Positions 11,801 through 23,230 of a stretch of 64,000 nucleotides of DNA are shown here, piece by piece. Positions within the stretch are counted from its first letter, which is position 1. Every line of letters begins with the position of its first letter. Location of the stretch: the NCBI GenBank assembly GCA_051453625.1, contig JBOZIK010000001.1, forward strand, positions 146,314,283-146,378,282. Direction: 5' to 3'. Source of the stretch: Welwitschia mirabilis. Its lineage: Eukaryota; Gnetophyta; Gnetopsida; Welwitschiales. The notes under the pieces were generated by a model that made no database searches, had not been told where the DNA came from, and saw only the letters and a list, made by a program, of their open reading frames with translations. The translations under genes were made by a program, and so were the position numbers.

Positions 11801-13000
11801 AAGCTTTAGTAAGCACTACATATTCCACTTAAATGATGGAAAAAATCACTAATTATTGCAACTGAGACAACCAACTAATTACAACCCCTATAAGCATGAA
11901 TGTATAGCTAGTAAAAGAGCATATACTATCTAAGTCTACTAAAAAATTTGCATCCATATATTTTTGAATAGATAGCTTACCATTCCTAAAGAATAATCAA
12001 TCCTTTTGTTTTACCTTTAGATATTTAAAAATCTAGTGAATAGTTAGCCAATGATTTCAATCATAGTTTGTCATAAATTTGCTAACTATACCTACACCAT
12101 AAACAATATTAAAATAAGTATAGATCATTGCATACATGAGAGATTCTACTATAGAAGTATAAGAAACCTTTTCAACATTAGCAAATTCTTCATTTGAATG
12201 TGGAAAATCTTTTTTTGATACATAAAATGTGATGTCAATGGTGTGCTTACTAGTTTTACTTCTAACATGTGAAAATGCTGAAGAACTTTACCAATATATT
12301 TACTCTAGCTAAGCCACATCTTCTGCTGCTTTCTATCTCTAATAATTCTTATTTCCAAAATTTTATTAGCCTACCTAAGATCTTTCATCTTAAATTACTT
12401 CTTCATTTCTATTTTTAAACATTTAATTTTAGCTACATCATTTCCTACAACCAATATATCGTCTACATACTAGAGCAAAATGATAAATTTACTTTTAAGA
12501 CTTTCAAATAAATAAACATAGTGGTCAAACTGATACCTCTAATAAGACTATTCATGAATGTATTAAACTTTTATACCATTATCTAAGAGCTTATTTTAAT
12601 CCTTACAATCTCTTTTATGGCCTGCAAATCAAATTAGAACTTTACTAGTTTGAATACCCCTTTGGTTGATGCAAATAGATCTTTTCAATAAGGTTCCCAT
12701 TAAGAAAAGTTGTCTTAACATTTAATTATTTTATCTCTAAATACAAGTAAGCAATAAAAGAGAGAATTATTTGATTGATGAATGAATTATAATAGGAGAA
12801 AATATCTTTGTGAAATTAATACTTGGCTTTTAGAAACAACCTTTTACTATTAGCTTCATCTTTAATTCTAAAGATTTATCTACCACATAGAGATTTGCAT
12901 CCTCTAGGTAAAGTTACCAACCTCTAAGTTGTATTGTCCTACAAGGATTTTCATTCATTCTCCATAACTGCCTTCCACCTAGCAGTAGTAACACAAGATA
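11801..13000 (-). pseudogene. pol: Reverse transcriptase, copia 1
   Basis: The catalytic box YVDD lies at 12458-12469 on the minus strand in YVDDILVVGNDVAKIKCLK. It is followed by MKDLR.ANKILEIRIIRDRK, then SWSKYIGKVLQHFHMLE and STPLTSHF, a Tork-type pattern. The fingers are upstream at about 12700-12950 with KGCF, INFTKIFSPI. A stop replaces the residue just before YVDD (TAG, likely from CAG). Both catalytic Asp are kept, but several stops and frameshifts make it inactive. Confidence 0.9.
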
Positions 13001-13239
13001 AAACCTTTTTGACTATTTTAGATTTTCCATTATTAGTATAAAGAACATAATGTAATAATGGAGAATACCTATCTAGTGGATGTGTATCTCTAGTTGTATT
13101 CCTCACATAATGTGGTGTAGAAGAGATTATTCCTCTTATTACAATTTCTCTTCCCAGTTATATAAGGGAATCTCATCATTTATAACTTGCTTATTTTTAC
13201 CTTCTAAAACATTTTCTTCATGTATTTATTAGGAATCTG

Positions 13240-14140
13240 CTTAGCCTCTATTTTAACATGTTTTGAAAACCTAATAAACTTTTGTAGGATGACAAAATCA
13301 TAAGTCTTCTAATTTCCATCCTGATGGTTATGAAACAATTTAACATCACAAGACCTAACAATTCATTTTGCCTCAGGACCCCATAGTCTATAATTAAGAG
13401 CATCTTCATCATATCCAATAAACATACATCATTTACCTTTGTCTTGCAATTTGTCTTATTCTTCTTTTGAATGTGCATGTATGCCTTACACCCAAAAACT
13501 CTTAGACACTTATAAGAAACATTTTTACCAGTTCAAAGAATATCTAGAACTCCATGATTGAGAGAGGAATGAGAGACTTATTCCCTAGATATGCATCTTT
13601 TATCATCATCTCTGCATATAAAAATTTAAATAGACATGTAACTACAACCATGGGTCTAACACATTTCAGCAATGTTCTGTTGCATCTTTAAACAATACTA
13701 TTTTCTTATGGTATACTTGGAGAAGTACGAATCTTATGTATTTCTTTGTTGTTGTAATATTTACTAAGGCCTTAAACGTATACTTCCATCCATTCTTAGT
13801 TAACAAACATTTACTCCTAAGACCTATTTAAGTTTCAACCCTAGTAATAAAAGACTTGAAAACATTAAAATATTCATATTTGGACTTGAGAGGGTACACC
13901 CAAATGTTCCTAGTGCACTCATCAATATAATTATCAAAATAAAGGGAGCCACAAATACAAGTAGGATTAATAGGTCCACACACATCAAAATAAATCAATT
14001 CTCATTTGTTTTTATTTCTTATATCCAAATACTTATGGAAATTAACTCTCTTAGATTTACCATCAATACAGTATTTACAAAAATTAATAGAGGCATGTGA
14101 AAATATAGGAATTAAGAAAAGAGATTAGAATTACCTATGT
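13240..14140 (-). pseudogene. pol: Integrase, copia 1
   Basis: Minus-strand frames give CKYCIDGKSKRVNFHKYL at the N-terminus, then IYFDVCGPI with the first catalytic Asp, YIDECTRNIWVYPLKSK, and LLTKNGWKYTF where LRTDNGGEYTS is usual, so the second Asp is lost. The Glu region is broken near 13690. The C-terminal GKI-like domain follows as CTFKRRIRQIARQ and YDEDALNYRLWGPEAK near 13380-13470. The frame shifts between these pieces. Confidence 0.85.
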
Positions 14141-14640
14141 ATCCCAAACATGTATGTCATATATCTGCATCCTCTAAAGCTATTATTAGTGCTAGAATTT
14201 TTCTCATCTGGAATAATAATAACTATTATATATGTATCTAGTTCTAAGGTGTATATGATATCATATTTCTTGCCTCACAACACTATTAGAATTTCCTCAG
14301 CAATTTTGTAACATCCTTCTCTACTAGAGAATCCCAAGCCTAGATCATCAAGTTATCTAATAGAAATCAGATTCTTTATCATCTTTGGAATATGATGAAC
14401 ATTGTTAATGGTAACCTTTAACAATCTTAGCTGTCGCAAAATAATGCTATCTACTTCAACAATCTAAATAAATTTTCTATTTGTAGTATAAACAACTTTA
14501 GAAGAAATAGGACTATAAGTAGAAAAAGTAGAATGATCTAGATAGATATGAGATGTCTAAGATCTCTCTTCCAAAAAACCACATGGTTCTAAAACTAGAA
14601 AACTAACTTTGTCATCTAACTAATTGACCTATAAGGAAGA
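14141..14640 (-). pseudogene. pol: Protease end and pre-integrase domain, copia 1
   Basis: The minus strand reads INNVHHIPKMIKNLISIR then LDDLGLGFSSREGCYKI, the copia segment between protease and integrase (family pattern VRHVP.LKKNLIS). The protease active site itself is not readable. Confidence 0.7.
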
Positions 14641-15737
14641 CCCTCCCAAATGGTTCTATTTAGCCTCTCTTTCTACTTTGCCTTTCCAGCATAATAGTCT
14701 TTCTTCATGTGTCCCTTTTTCTTCTAAAATCTATATTCAATGTTTCTACCATAGGAAACTCCTTTTATTTTGCTTATTTTCCTACTTTGATTAATTTCTT
14801 ATTCTTGCTTCTATTTTGAGCCATGAATGAACCCTTTGAAAATTACATTTCCTTGAGTTTACCCTTAGAATTTTAAAGCATAGATACAACCTACTCAAAT
14901 GTTATCATGGTAATATTCATATACATAGTGATGGATGTCATTACTATATATCAAANNNNNNNNNNNNNNNNNNNNNNNNNNNNNNNNNNNNNNNNNNNNN
15001 NNNNNNNNNNNNNNNNNNNNNNNNNNNNNNNNNNNNNNNNNNNNNNNNNNNNNNNATATATCAAACTTCAAAAAGAGAATTTAATAAGGCATAAGACTTA
15101 ACTAAATATAGAATTTTAATGTTATACTCTTCTATCTTTATCAAATTACCCATTATCTCATCCAAATGATCTTGTAATAAAACTTCTAGCTGTTTTCTCA
15201 CCTTTAACATCTGTTGGTAGATGTGAAACATGTTCAAACTAGATGCTTTATCAAACTTATTCTTAAAGATTTTCTAGAGATCATGAGGATTCATATCCTG
15301 TTTATTTGATTGTAGGATCTTGTTACTCAAACTTAGATGTACATAGGATAGGGCCTTTTTTTTACCTTTTTCAATTCTTTATCTTTCATGGAAGCTAGTT
15401 TTGTAGACTTTATAGCTTTAAGGCACTCCTTCTGTGCCAAAGAGTATTTCATTAGCACACTTCAAACATTTCAGTTTTAGCCAATAAGCATATCCATCAT
15501 TTGTAACCTCTCCAACATGATTTATCTTAGAGAAATGTATTCAACTATATGGATTTAAAAAGAATGCTACAAAACCATATAGAAAAATCCTTAATACTTC
15601 GCTCCTCGCTTTACTTGTCCACTACATTAGATAACTCCACTTGTTTTACTATGTTCACAAGCTTTACTTATAAAATCTCTAACAATTCCTAGAACTTTCC
15701 AGCCTTCATTATAATACCTTGAGGTAAATTCTAATTA
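14641..15737 (-). pseudogene. gag: Gag, copia 1
   Basis: Near 15150-15290 the minus strand reads KFDKASSLNMFHIYQQMLKV then LLQDHLDEIMGNLIKIEE, matching Tork-type gag. The zinc knuckle near 14680-14745 reads as KKKGHMKKDYY after a stop. The Cys positions of CX2CX4HX4C have become Tyr, Phe or stop, while Gly and His remain. A 100-N gap lies inside. Confidence 0.75.
14956..15055. other. Assembly gap, 100 N
   Basis: Exactly 100 N. The same ten bases, ATATATCAAA, occur on both sides, so the true gap may be zero or negative. Confidence 0.95.
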
Positions 15738-15750
15738 GGCTTTAATATTA
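15738..15750 (-). other. Primer-binding site, tRNA-Met type, decayed
   Basis: Read on the minus strand, two bases after the 5' LTR, is TAATATTAAAGCC. The common copia site is TGGTATCAGAGCC. The four differences are all G-to-A or C-to-T. Confidence 0.7.
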
Positions 15751-15752
15751 GT

Positions 15753-16104
15753 TGTTAAAAAAGTAGTGAAAAACAATAGAATTGGAAGTAAAACAATACA
15801 TAGGAATTTAAGTAAAAATTCCCAATGTGGGGAAAAATCACAAACTCAATGTAGAGCTCTCTTAATATTTCAAGAAGAATAGTTCAAGAACATAATCTAT
15901 CCTCAATACCCAGAGTATTTTAAATGTATTAATCCTTCCTCAAGATCCTTCCCATTAAAGAGGATTACTTTAGATTAAAAAACCTAATTTTATATTGACT
16001 TTATAAATAGCCCCATTTCACTTTATAATACAAAAAAGAAATACACTATACAAATAAAGTGCTATCATAAGAAAAAAAATAGAAGATACAAAAGAGGATT
16101 TAAC
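15753..16104 (-). repeat. 5' LTR of copia 1
   Basis: It aligns with 11114-11466. On the minus strand it ends ...AACA next to the primer site. Several point changes separate the two LTRs, so the insertion is old but younger than copia 2. Confidence 0.85.
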
Positions 16105-16499
16105 TTTAACTCCAATAGGGTATACCTTTAATACATGAATGTAAATTATAAGCCAACTTTCAAATCATAGAATTCAAATCTAAGACATTAAAGCTCCAAA
16201 CTTATAAACATGGGTTGAACTAACTATGCTTGGGAGAAGTCTGAGTCAAAAATCAAGATTTTGATTTTTCTTTACTTTTTAGCTTTATTGATCTTTGCAC
16301 TTCTGATTGGACCTCACAAACTTGGACTTTNNNNNNNNNNNNNNNNNNNNNNNNNNNNNNNNNNNNNNNNNNNNNNNNNNNNNNNNNNNNNNNNNNNNNN
16401 NNNNNNNNNNNNNNNNNNNNNNNNNNNNNNTATAAATTATGTTATACACTATTTAAAATATGTAGAACAATGTATTTTTATCTAATAGGACACTTCCAC
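16105..16499. other. Unassigned stretch with a 100-N gap
   Basis: It lies between the copia 1 LTR and readable copia 2 sequence. Presumably it is the copia 2 integrase N-terminal region, but no frame is clear. N fills 16331-16430. The open frames across the gap are artefacts. Confidence 0.4.
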
Positions 16500-17610
16500 A
16501 ATTGATGACCATAGTCATTAGGAAATGGGAAAAAATATCATGAATTAATGGGAGAAGACTAATTTAACCAATCATAATCAAAATAAAATTTGATCTTGTA
16601 TTACTTATATGGTATTTTCCACTGAAAATTCACTCTATGTAACTTACCTGCATCATACTCTTTGAAAAAATCTAATGCAACTATAATAGAAACAAGAATA
16701 AGATTTCTAAGTGAATTACGTCTACTACAAGTGGTCCAACATGTCAAATATGTCTATGTGATAGATTAGCATCCTCTATATCAACTAGTACTCCATGTTC
16801 TTTTGTAATTTTAGTAGAAAATAAGAGTATACATGGACCCTTTTTTGGTCATACTTAAAAAAACATTAATGCCTTTCTTAATCTTTGAGCTTCCTTTGGA
16901 AAAAATGAGCTTGTAACCAAGTTGATCAAATTATTAATCTAAAAGTAGTTTCTTTGTAATTTATAGAACATCCTTAACATTCTTGATAATAATCTATTAG
17001 CCATTTCTCCATTACAATATTAGAATGTCCATGTCATGAATCTTATATAGCTTGCTATTAGCTATCTGTATGACTTCTAATGTGCATGCTTAATAAGTAT
17101 TAAAATTCATAGAATTTAAACAAATATAAAATGGAGTACCATTGTTTAATATGAAAAATTTCTTGGATGAATCTTCTAAAATCTTTATTTAAGAATCCAA
17201 GTAGCAAAATGTGAGCTAATATCATCATTTGTTTGATGAGCACAGTACTTATTTGGTCTTGATCCTCTAGTTTCTTTTCAAAAACTTTCTTTTTCTTAGA
17301 GTTTAATGCATAAAAGTTGCTCTTAGTGTGATCCTTTTCTTATGTAATTAATGTTGAATGTTATTTTTATGAGAGACATCCTTTTTCTTCCTTGTCCCTT
17401 GCTTTGGACATGTTCATGAGACCTACTTCTATCATTCAATGTTAATGCAGCTTCAAGAGATTTAACCTCAAGCAATCTCTTTTCCATATCTTAGAAAGTA
17501 GAAATCACAAGATCAAAAGGCAAAACACATGTATTGATGGAGGTCTGAGGCAACTGTCGCTATTGATCCCCATGGCTTAGGTAGGAAGTTCCATATCTTT
17601 AACATCAAAA
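16500..17610 (-). pseudogene. gag: Ty1/copia gag and pre-integrase remnant (old copia 2)
   Basis: On the minus strand near 16840-16990 the frame reads KDVLYITKKLLLD, FDQLGYKLIFSKGSSKIKKG and TKKGSMYTL, the copia pre-integrase segment. Upstream, near 17400-17560, SINTCVLPFDL then DMEKRLLEVKSLEAALTLND reads as the C-terminal part of gag. The protease is not legible. Together with 10690-10925 this is an older copia element, minus strand, interrupted by copia 1. Sequence homology stops near 17610, just before a C-rich tract. Confidence 0.6.
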
Positions 17611-17624
17611 TTATTATGGAATCA

Positions 17625-17663
17625 TCCCCCCATCCCCCCCTCTTTCTCCCCACTTTCTCCCCT
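17625..17663. repeat. C-rich low-complexity tract
   Basis: Runs of C broken by T and A in an AT-rich setting. Read on the minus strand it contains GGGGGGATGGGG-like runs with quadruplex potential. The G-rich insert at 39229-39284 is similar. Confidence 0.75.
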
Positions 17664-18089
17664 AGTAAATAACATGAATCACTATGAAATCATATTTCCA
17701 AGAAGATGTAAATCACTATATCACTAGAATCACAAAGTCAAAAAAAAAAGTAATTATATTTTTGATGGGGATTCTAAAATTTAGTAAATTTTTAATGATA
17801 ATTAAGCCCAAAAACAACATAAAAAACTACTATTAAGAGTACTTAGAATGTATTAAAGAATTTAGAATATTTAAAACCACTATATATGAATTTATTTAAT
17901 CCTAAATCTAAACATATCAATTACAATAATTTCCAAAAAATAATCCCTACTCACATAGTAACAAAAAAATAAATGAAGAGAATAATAGATCAAGAATTTC
18001 CAAATTTCTTTACTACCTAAGATTAAAGCTTGACAATAGAAATTATGTAGCTTATTCTTCTATTATTGCTCTAGCTCTTGAATATTAGT
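17664..18089. other. AT-rich stretch, nothing recognised
   Basis: A-rich with no frame or repeat that I can support. It could be the hAT element's 3' noncoding end. Confidence 0.3.
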
Positions 18090-18510
18090 ATTTGTAAGAT
18101 TTTACTTGATTCCAAAAGGTCTAGTGTTATTAATGTAGTAACTTAGATGTCCAAGGATACTTTTAGATCCATGATGCTTTTCCTCTACATTAGAGAATTG
18201 TTGTAATTATGAATGTGGCCTAGGTATCCACTTCATGACATATAATACTATTCTTTAAACATCAATATCAATTACCACATCAAGATCAATATTCTCATTT
18301 TCCATGGGAGAAGGGACCTTGAATTTAATCTTCAATTGCAAAATACATATTTACATTGTTAATATTGCATATTCCTTTGCATGAACATGCTTAAATACGC
18401 TCTAATTATGTTCACATCCAAAAGCACTACAAGGTTGACTTAAAATTCTATTTTGCAAGCTTTATAAAACCTAGTTTTAGGGAAATAGATGTTAATGTGT
18501 TAGGCTTAAA
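18090..18510 (-). pseudogene. hAT-family transposase C-terminus, copy 1
   Basis: The minus strand reads NRILSQPCSAFGCEHN, a stop where Trp is usual, then SVFKHVHAKE. This is the hAT dimerisation region (family pattern CE.NWS.FE.IHTKKRNRL). A frameshift follows, then an acidic tail with ENENIDLDVVIDIDV. hAT transposases cut and paste DNA. The catalytic core upstream is not readable, so this is only a fragment. A similar fragment lies at 30140-30780. Confidence 0.65.
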
Positions 18511-19800
18511 ACCATAAGGATCTACATTCATAGTCAAGAACATAATGAGCATAAAACTTAAACTATACTATAATGAAAAATTAATATAAAAAAATAAATT
18601 CAAACAAACTCTTCAAATCCATATAAAGCAATTGTTGATTTAAATTCCTTTCCCTATATGTGAAAGAATAACATTTTCTCCTTTCAAGGTTGAGGTAGCT
18701 TGGACTTGTTCTAAAGGGTTATTGAAAATTAAGTACCAAATGATATCCCTTAAGTTATGAAATAATAAGGAAACGGGATAGAGGTGGGCTTAGCCTAGTG
18801 AATGTACTATCTTTGATTTGCCTACAAATTATAAGTAATATAGTAATGAAAAGAATGAAACTCCTTTATTATAATTTTTAACTCTATAACATTGCTCTAC
18901 TTATTAAGGATAAGGAAAGGGTATATACAGGTATTCCCAAATAGAGAGGAAGGGAGACTACTAGAATGTGTGTATAGACAACTAAAACATTTAGATATTG
19001 ATACAAAGGAGATAAAATCTATAGTCATGGATAAGTGTAAAGATGAACTTTCTCAAAAGAAGAAAGTATATTCTATCTTCTGCTTGAGTCTTCTTCATGA
19101 TGGAGATGGTATCATTAGCTAGCTTAAGCCTTGAGGAGAGATGTTTATAGGCAGTTAAGATTGTTATCCAGCATGATAGGGGAATCTCTAGTTTAACTTA
19201 AAATAATTACAATTCTAGGAATGATTGAGAATAGAAGAGATTATAAGGAGAGGCATCCTAGATGCATAGACTAAAAAGAAGAGAGAAAGGGAAAGACTGC
19301 CTCTCTTAACTGAGGGTAGATAAGAGGAAGTGATATAGAAGAAAAGGAAGGGGATGTAATAAAGGATTTGAATAACATCTCCTTATCATCTTCAAATTAG
19401 ATATGTTCCAACAATGTTGTAGCACTTTGAAGAGTGGAGAAAGCATTAATGAAATATTTGGCTGGTCTTTAATGGTATCAAAGAGGATCACTTCACTAAA
19501 ATAGTAGTATCTCCTCGGTCATTAGGATGTTAGTCACCATGTGGGCATGGGAAATATCACTTGATTCTAGTGAATTCTAAGTATTTGATGCAACCTTAGA
19601 GATCTTTTGGACTTGAGGTAATGAAATTTTGATGATCACGCCCGTTGAGGAAGAACTTTGATGAGAGGAATTTGTAGCAATCTAAGATGAGCTTTAGATC
19701 TAAACTTTCTAGAAGAGTATACTTAAAGGAGGAGTTTAACTAAAAGGGAGACTTGGTTGAAGGCTTAAGATGCTACATGAAGCTAAAAGGGAGGGATAGA
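18511..19800. other. Unassigned stretch with one small open frame
   Basis: The 76-codon frame at 18892-19122 on + is mixed and non-repetitive, but nothing in it is recognised. No start context or neighbour supports it, so I do not call it a gene. The rest is AT-rich with purine-rich patches toward the right. Confidence 0.3.
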
Positions 19801-19807
19801 TTTTACC

Positions 19808-20328
19808 TTCCATGCCCAAGTCATAAAACAAATGGATTTCATGCCTAAGGCATGGAATTGAGTAATGATTTTGGTGGAGTAAAGGAAAATGTAAGAGAAA
19901 AGGTAGAGGAGAAAGAAGGAAAGAAGGGAAGGAGGAATGAGGAATGAAGGGCAAATGAGAAAGATAAAATAACTTTAGGTTTGAGGCTAAAGGAAAATCC
20001 TCTATTTGAGATGAAATCTAGAGCTAGTCTAATGGTTAAAAAAGAAGAAAATTGGAGGTCTAAATCTTCTATCAATTATAAAGGGGATTTTTGTTTGAAT
20101 TTTCTTCTCACAAGCTACTAGACGTTTGTACTTTGTGGGGGGTTGGATATGGGTTCCATGTTTAAGGCATGGAAAAGGATGGAATTCCATGTTTAAGGCA
20201 TGAAATGGAGTGGATTTCACTCCCTAGACATTATATTTGTAAGCTTGTAGGAGAAAAGAGGATGGGGGAAGAAGAAAAAAAGAGGAAGAAAATGATTTTT
20301 CTTTTTTCCCTCTTCTCTCTCTCTTTGT

Positions 20329-20412
<84 letters not shown>

Positions 20413-20709
20413 CCCCCCTCTCTCCCCCTTAGGTGGACAGGATTAGGTGAAGAAAATTAGATGTGGAAAAATTTTTGAGATGGAGGATGATGTCTAGAGG
20501 AGTATTCTTAGTGCTATAGAGTCAAAAGGCTAGAGACTAACTGAAAGCACTTCCTAGAGTCACATAAGTTAAATCCTTTAGAGCATTGTTGAGCAGAGCT
20601 CAAATGTCAGAGTAGGCAAAGAAAATGAAGATCTCTTCCACTACTTAAAAAGTTTGAATTCCATGCACTAGGCATGAAAAAGATTGGATTCCATGTTGTA
20701 GGCATGAAA
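19808..20709. repeat. Three pairs of a 21-bp palindromic motif with purine-rich spacers
   Basis: The motif is close to TTCCATGCCTAAGGCATGGAA, a near-perfect inverted repeat. Copies are at 19808-19828 and 19837-19857, 20154-20174 and 20185-20205, and 20659-20679 and 20689-20709. Within each pair the copies start 29-31 bp apart. Each pair is followed by 100-200 bp of GA-rich sequence. A half-copy lies near 20923. Function unknown; it could be part of a long terminal repeat. Confidence 0.7.
20333..20429. repeat. CT microsatellite ending in poly-C
   Basis: About 78 bp of (TC)n, then eight C and a mixed C/T tail. The + strand open frame through it encodes only Ser-Leu repeats and is not a gene. 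Confidence 0.95.
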
Positions 20710-21299
20710 TTGGATGATGAAGAAGATAAGGAAAGAGGAAGGGAAAGGAAGGAAGGAGAAGGAAGAAGAAAAGGACATAAGGGAAAAAGAAGTAGAAAAT
20801 CAAAAATAAGAATGGTGAAAAAGATATAGCTTAAGAAGAAAGGCTAAGCTAAAAGGAAGAAGGAGTGTTCCTCAATCTTTTGGAGTTTAGGTTAAGATCC
20901 AACACTTACCCATCTCTAGGATTCCATGTAAGAGGATGAAGAAAAGAGATATTTGGTTGTCCATTAGGGGTTGAGTATTTAATAGTAGGGTCAAAATATG
21001 GTTGAGGTTTATTTAACTATCGTTAATTAGATGACATGCATTATAAGATAAAAGAGATGCATAACAGGTCAATACACAAATTTTAAACTGAAAGGGTTGG
21101 ATTACAAGTAAGTACACATTCCATAATTATTATCATTGGTATGACTTGTGATAGATACAATCTTTTCATAACTTTATCATTAAACATCACCTTTTTACAC
21201 TTCTCAAGAAAAACTACCTTGGAGTTCGTGAATATCTTAAAGTTATCTTTATAAGAAGGAACTCATACTTAATTTAAGCATAAATTTAGTAATGGTTAG
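20710..21299. other. Purine-rich then AT-rich stretch
   Basis: It begins as a GA-rich tail of the palindrome unit to about 20900. Nothing further is recognised. Confidence 0.4.
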
Positions 21300-23230
21300 C
21301 CTTCCAAATTATTTTTTTACTAAAGGGACATCTTTCTCAAAGACTAAAAAAGGTATTAGAAGCTTTACTCCTTCTACCTTTGGTAAGTGCCTACTTCCTT
21401 TCTCTGCTTTTACCTCTAGCTTTTATTTCTTTCCCATCTTATATGTTCTTAGATTATTGTAGAGACCTTTTTTAATATAATCATGTTATATTTTAGTACA
21501 TATTGGAATGATGCCCACTATTATTCACTTATAATATTAGGCTATGATTTGTTACTTAGACAAGAATGAACATAATAAATATGTTATAATTGATTACTAC
21601 CCTCTCTTTTCCTTGATAAGACATAATGTTATGCTGGAATCCAACCTCAAATAATATAGCTTACTTGATCTTATCTACTTATTCTTAAAACCTTTCCATA
21701 TCATATAGAAAATGTCATCTTTAATTGGAATCTAATCTAGAGGAAATGGTATTCCCCTTTTATCTATAATCCAAAGGAATTCCATCCAACTCATTTCTAT
21801 ATTTCTATCTGTGCTAATGATATTAGATAGATATTGATCTCTTATCTAGGAAAAATACCCATGGTTACCCCCTCTGTCTGACAGTAACTAAGAATCTTCC
21901 ATCTCTTTTGGAGAAGTAGAGATAACCAAAGGTACTTACTGAGGCCCTTAAAAATGAAAAGGAAATCTTGGTATAAGTTCTTTGGGATTCATGTGCTTGA
22001 TGTATCTCATTTCTTGTTCAAGGTTTTTTCTCTTGGATGAAGAAGGAACCATCTTTCCCATTTCACCTTTTAAGCTATGTGTAATACAACCACTTGTGGA
22101 ATTTGATTTACTTGGATAAAGTTTATATGAGATTATGTGGCTATCATATTAGCACATTGTCAAAAGAAATGAAAAGATTTAATGTGTAACTTTCTTCTAT
22201 GTTTAAATACTTTAGGTCTAGTTTGATGACTAATTGAGAAGCAAAGATCGGCATTGTTTCTAAGGAAGAAAAGGTTATTCTTAATCCTTCTCCTTTCTTA
22301 AGGACTATATTATATACTAAGAGAGATAAGATAGAAAGGCTACAAAAGAAGAATAAGCATAAAAAATAGAAGTGGAGCCTCTAAGAAATAAATAGTTACA
22401 TGGATGCCTTTCTTTCTAAGTAAAAGGAAGCATCTTTCATCAAGAGCTCTACTTCTAAAGAAAAAGGAAAGAAGAAGACACCACACTAGATGAGAAGGGC
22501 TTGGAATTCCTTAAGTACTTATTTGGTAATAACTTGTTTAATAAACTTATCTTCTTACTTGGATTACTTCCTTCATGAATATTCACCTTTCTTTTATAGG
22601 TTGGAAGGCCTCATCTCCCTCTATAGCAAAAAAATATCTACACTCCTATAGGAATCTTTAGATCTAGTAAATAGGAAGCTTTCCTGTGCTTCTTTATCTA
22701 TGTAATTGTAACTTGGTCTGACTACTTTATTTTAGATATAAAAGAAACATTATCCTTTTGAAGGATGAGTATCCAAATGGAAGGGGAATTCCTTCTCCAT
22801 GTAAGTACTCCTCCTAGCTCCATTCAATCTTTTTCATACAATTCTCCTTTCTTTTTTAACTTCTTTTACTAGATCTTCTTTAATGAAGGAGAGACCTTCT
22901 TTCTTCATGGAGAGGGAGTTTTCTTCTAAAATTGCCAAGTATGCATCTACCCACCTCTATTAGTTGAAAAATAAGTATTAGGAGGAGAGGAGTCAAAAAG
23001 CAAAGGAACATCAAGTGAGTATAAAAGAAATGAAAAGGAAATTCGATGAGGGATAAAGAAATGTGATGTTTACCATATAGGAAGTTCAATTATTGATAAG
23101 GAGGGCTAAAGAATCCTCTCATTACTCAAAAGAAATGATCCAATTAAAAGTGCTAAGATTGGAATAAGAACTTAGAAAAAACTATTAAAATAGCTAAAAG
23201 CCTCTACCTACTGATTGATAAGTAGTAGAA
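21300..23230 (+). pseudogene. Coding-like remnant with a coiled-coil end, unrecognised
   Basis: The + strand gives long stretches of mixed protein-like frame broken by stops. The clearest is 22870-23190, one frame of about 110 codons with six or so stops, including STHLY, KEHQVSIKEMKRKFDEG and KESSHYSKEMIQLKVLRLE, charged and heptad-like as in a coiled coil. It lies antisense to, and downstream of, the Tat-like pol at 24144-29610. Some Tat elements are known to carry an antisense ORF there. That identity is inference. Confidence 0.35.

Larger units (their letters stand above)
11114..16104 (-). mobile_element. Ty1/copia retrotransposon 1, Tork-like, both LTRs present
   Basis: Two direct LTRs of about 352 bp flank an internal region read on the minus strand as gag, protease, integrase, RT, RNase H. 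The integrase-before-RT order defines copia. A tRNA-Met-type primer site sits beside the right (5') LTR. It carries many stops but the frame is easy to follow, so it is better preserved than the surrounding copia 2. No clear 5-bp target duplication was seen. Confidence 0.85.

Noticed and set aside
13248-13478. 76-codon minus frame as a separate gene
   Set aside because: It is part of the copia 1 integrase C-terminus read partly one frame off.
20169-20432. 87-codon + frame ending in Ser-Leu repeats
   Set aside because: Translation of the CT microsatellite plus the palindrome repeat.
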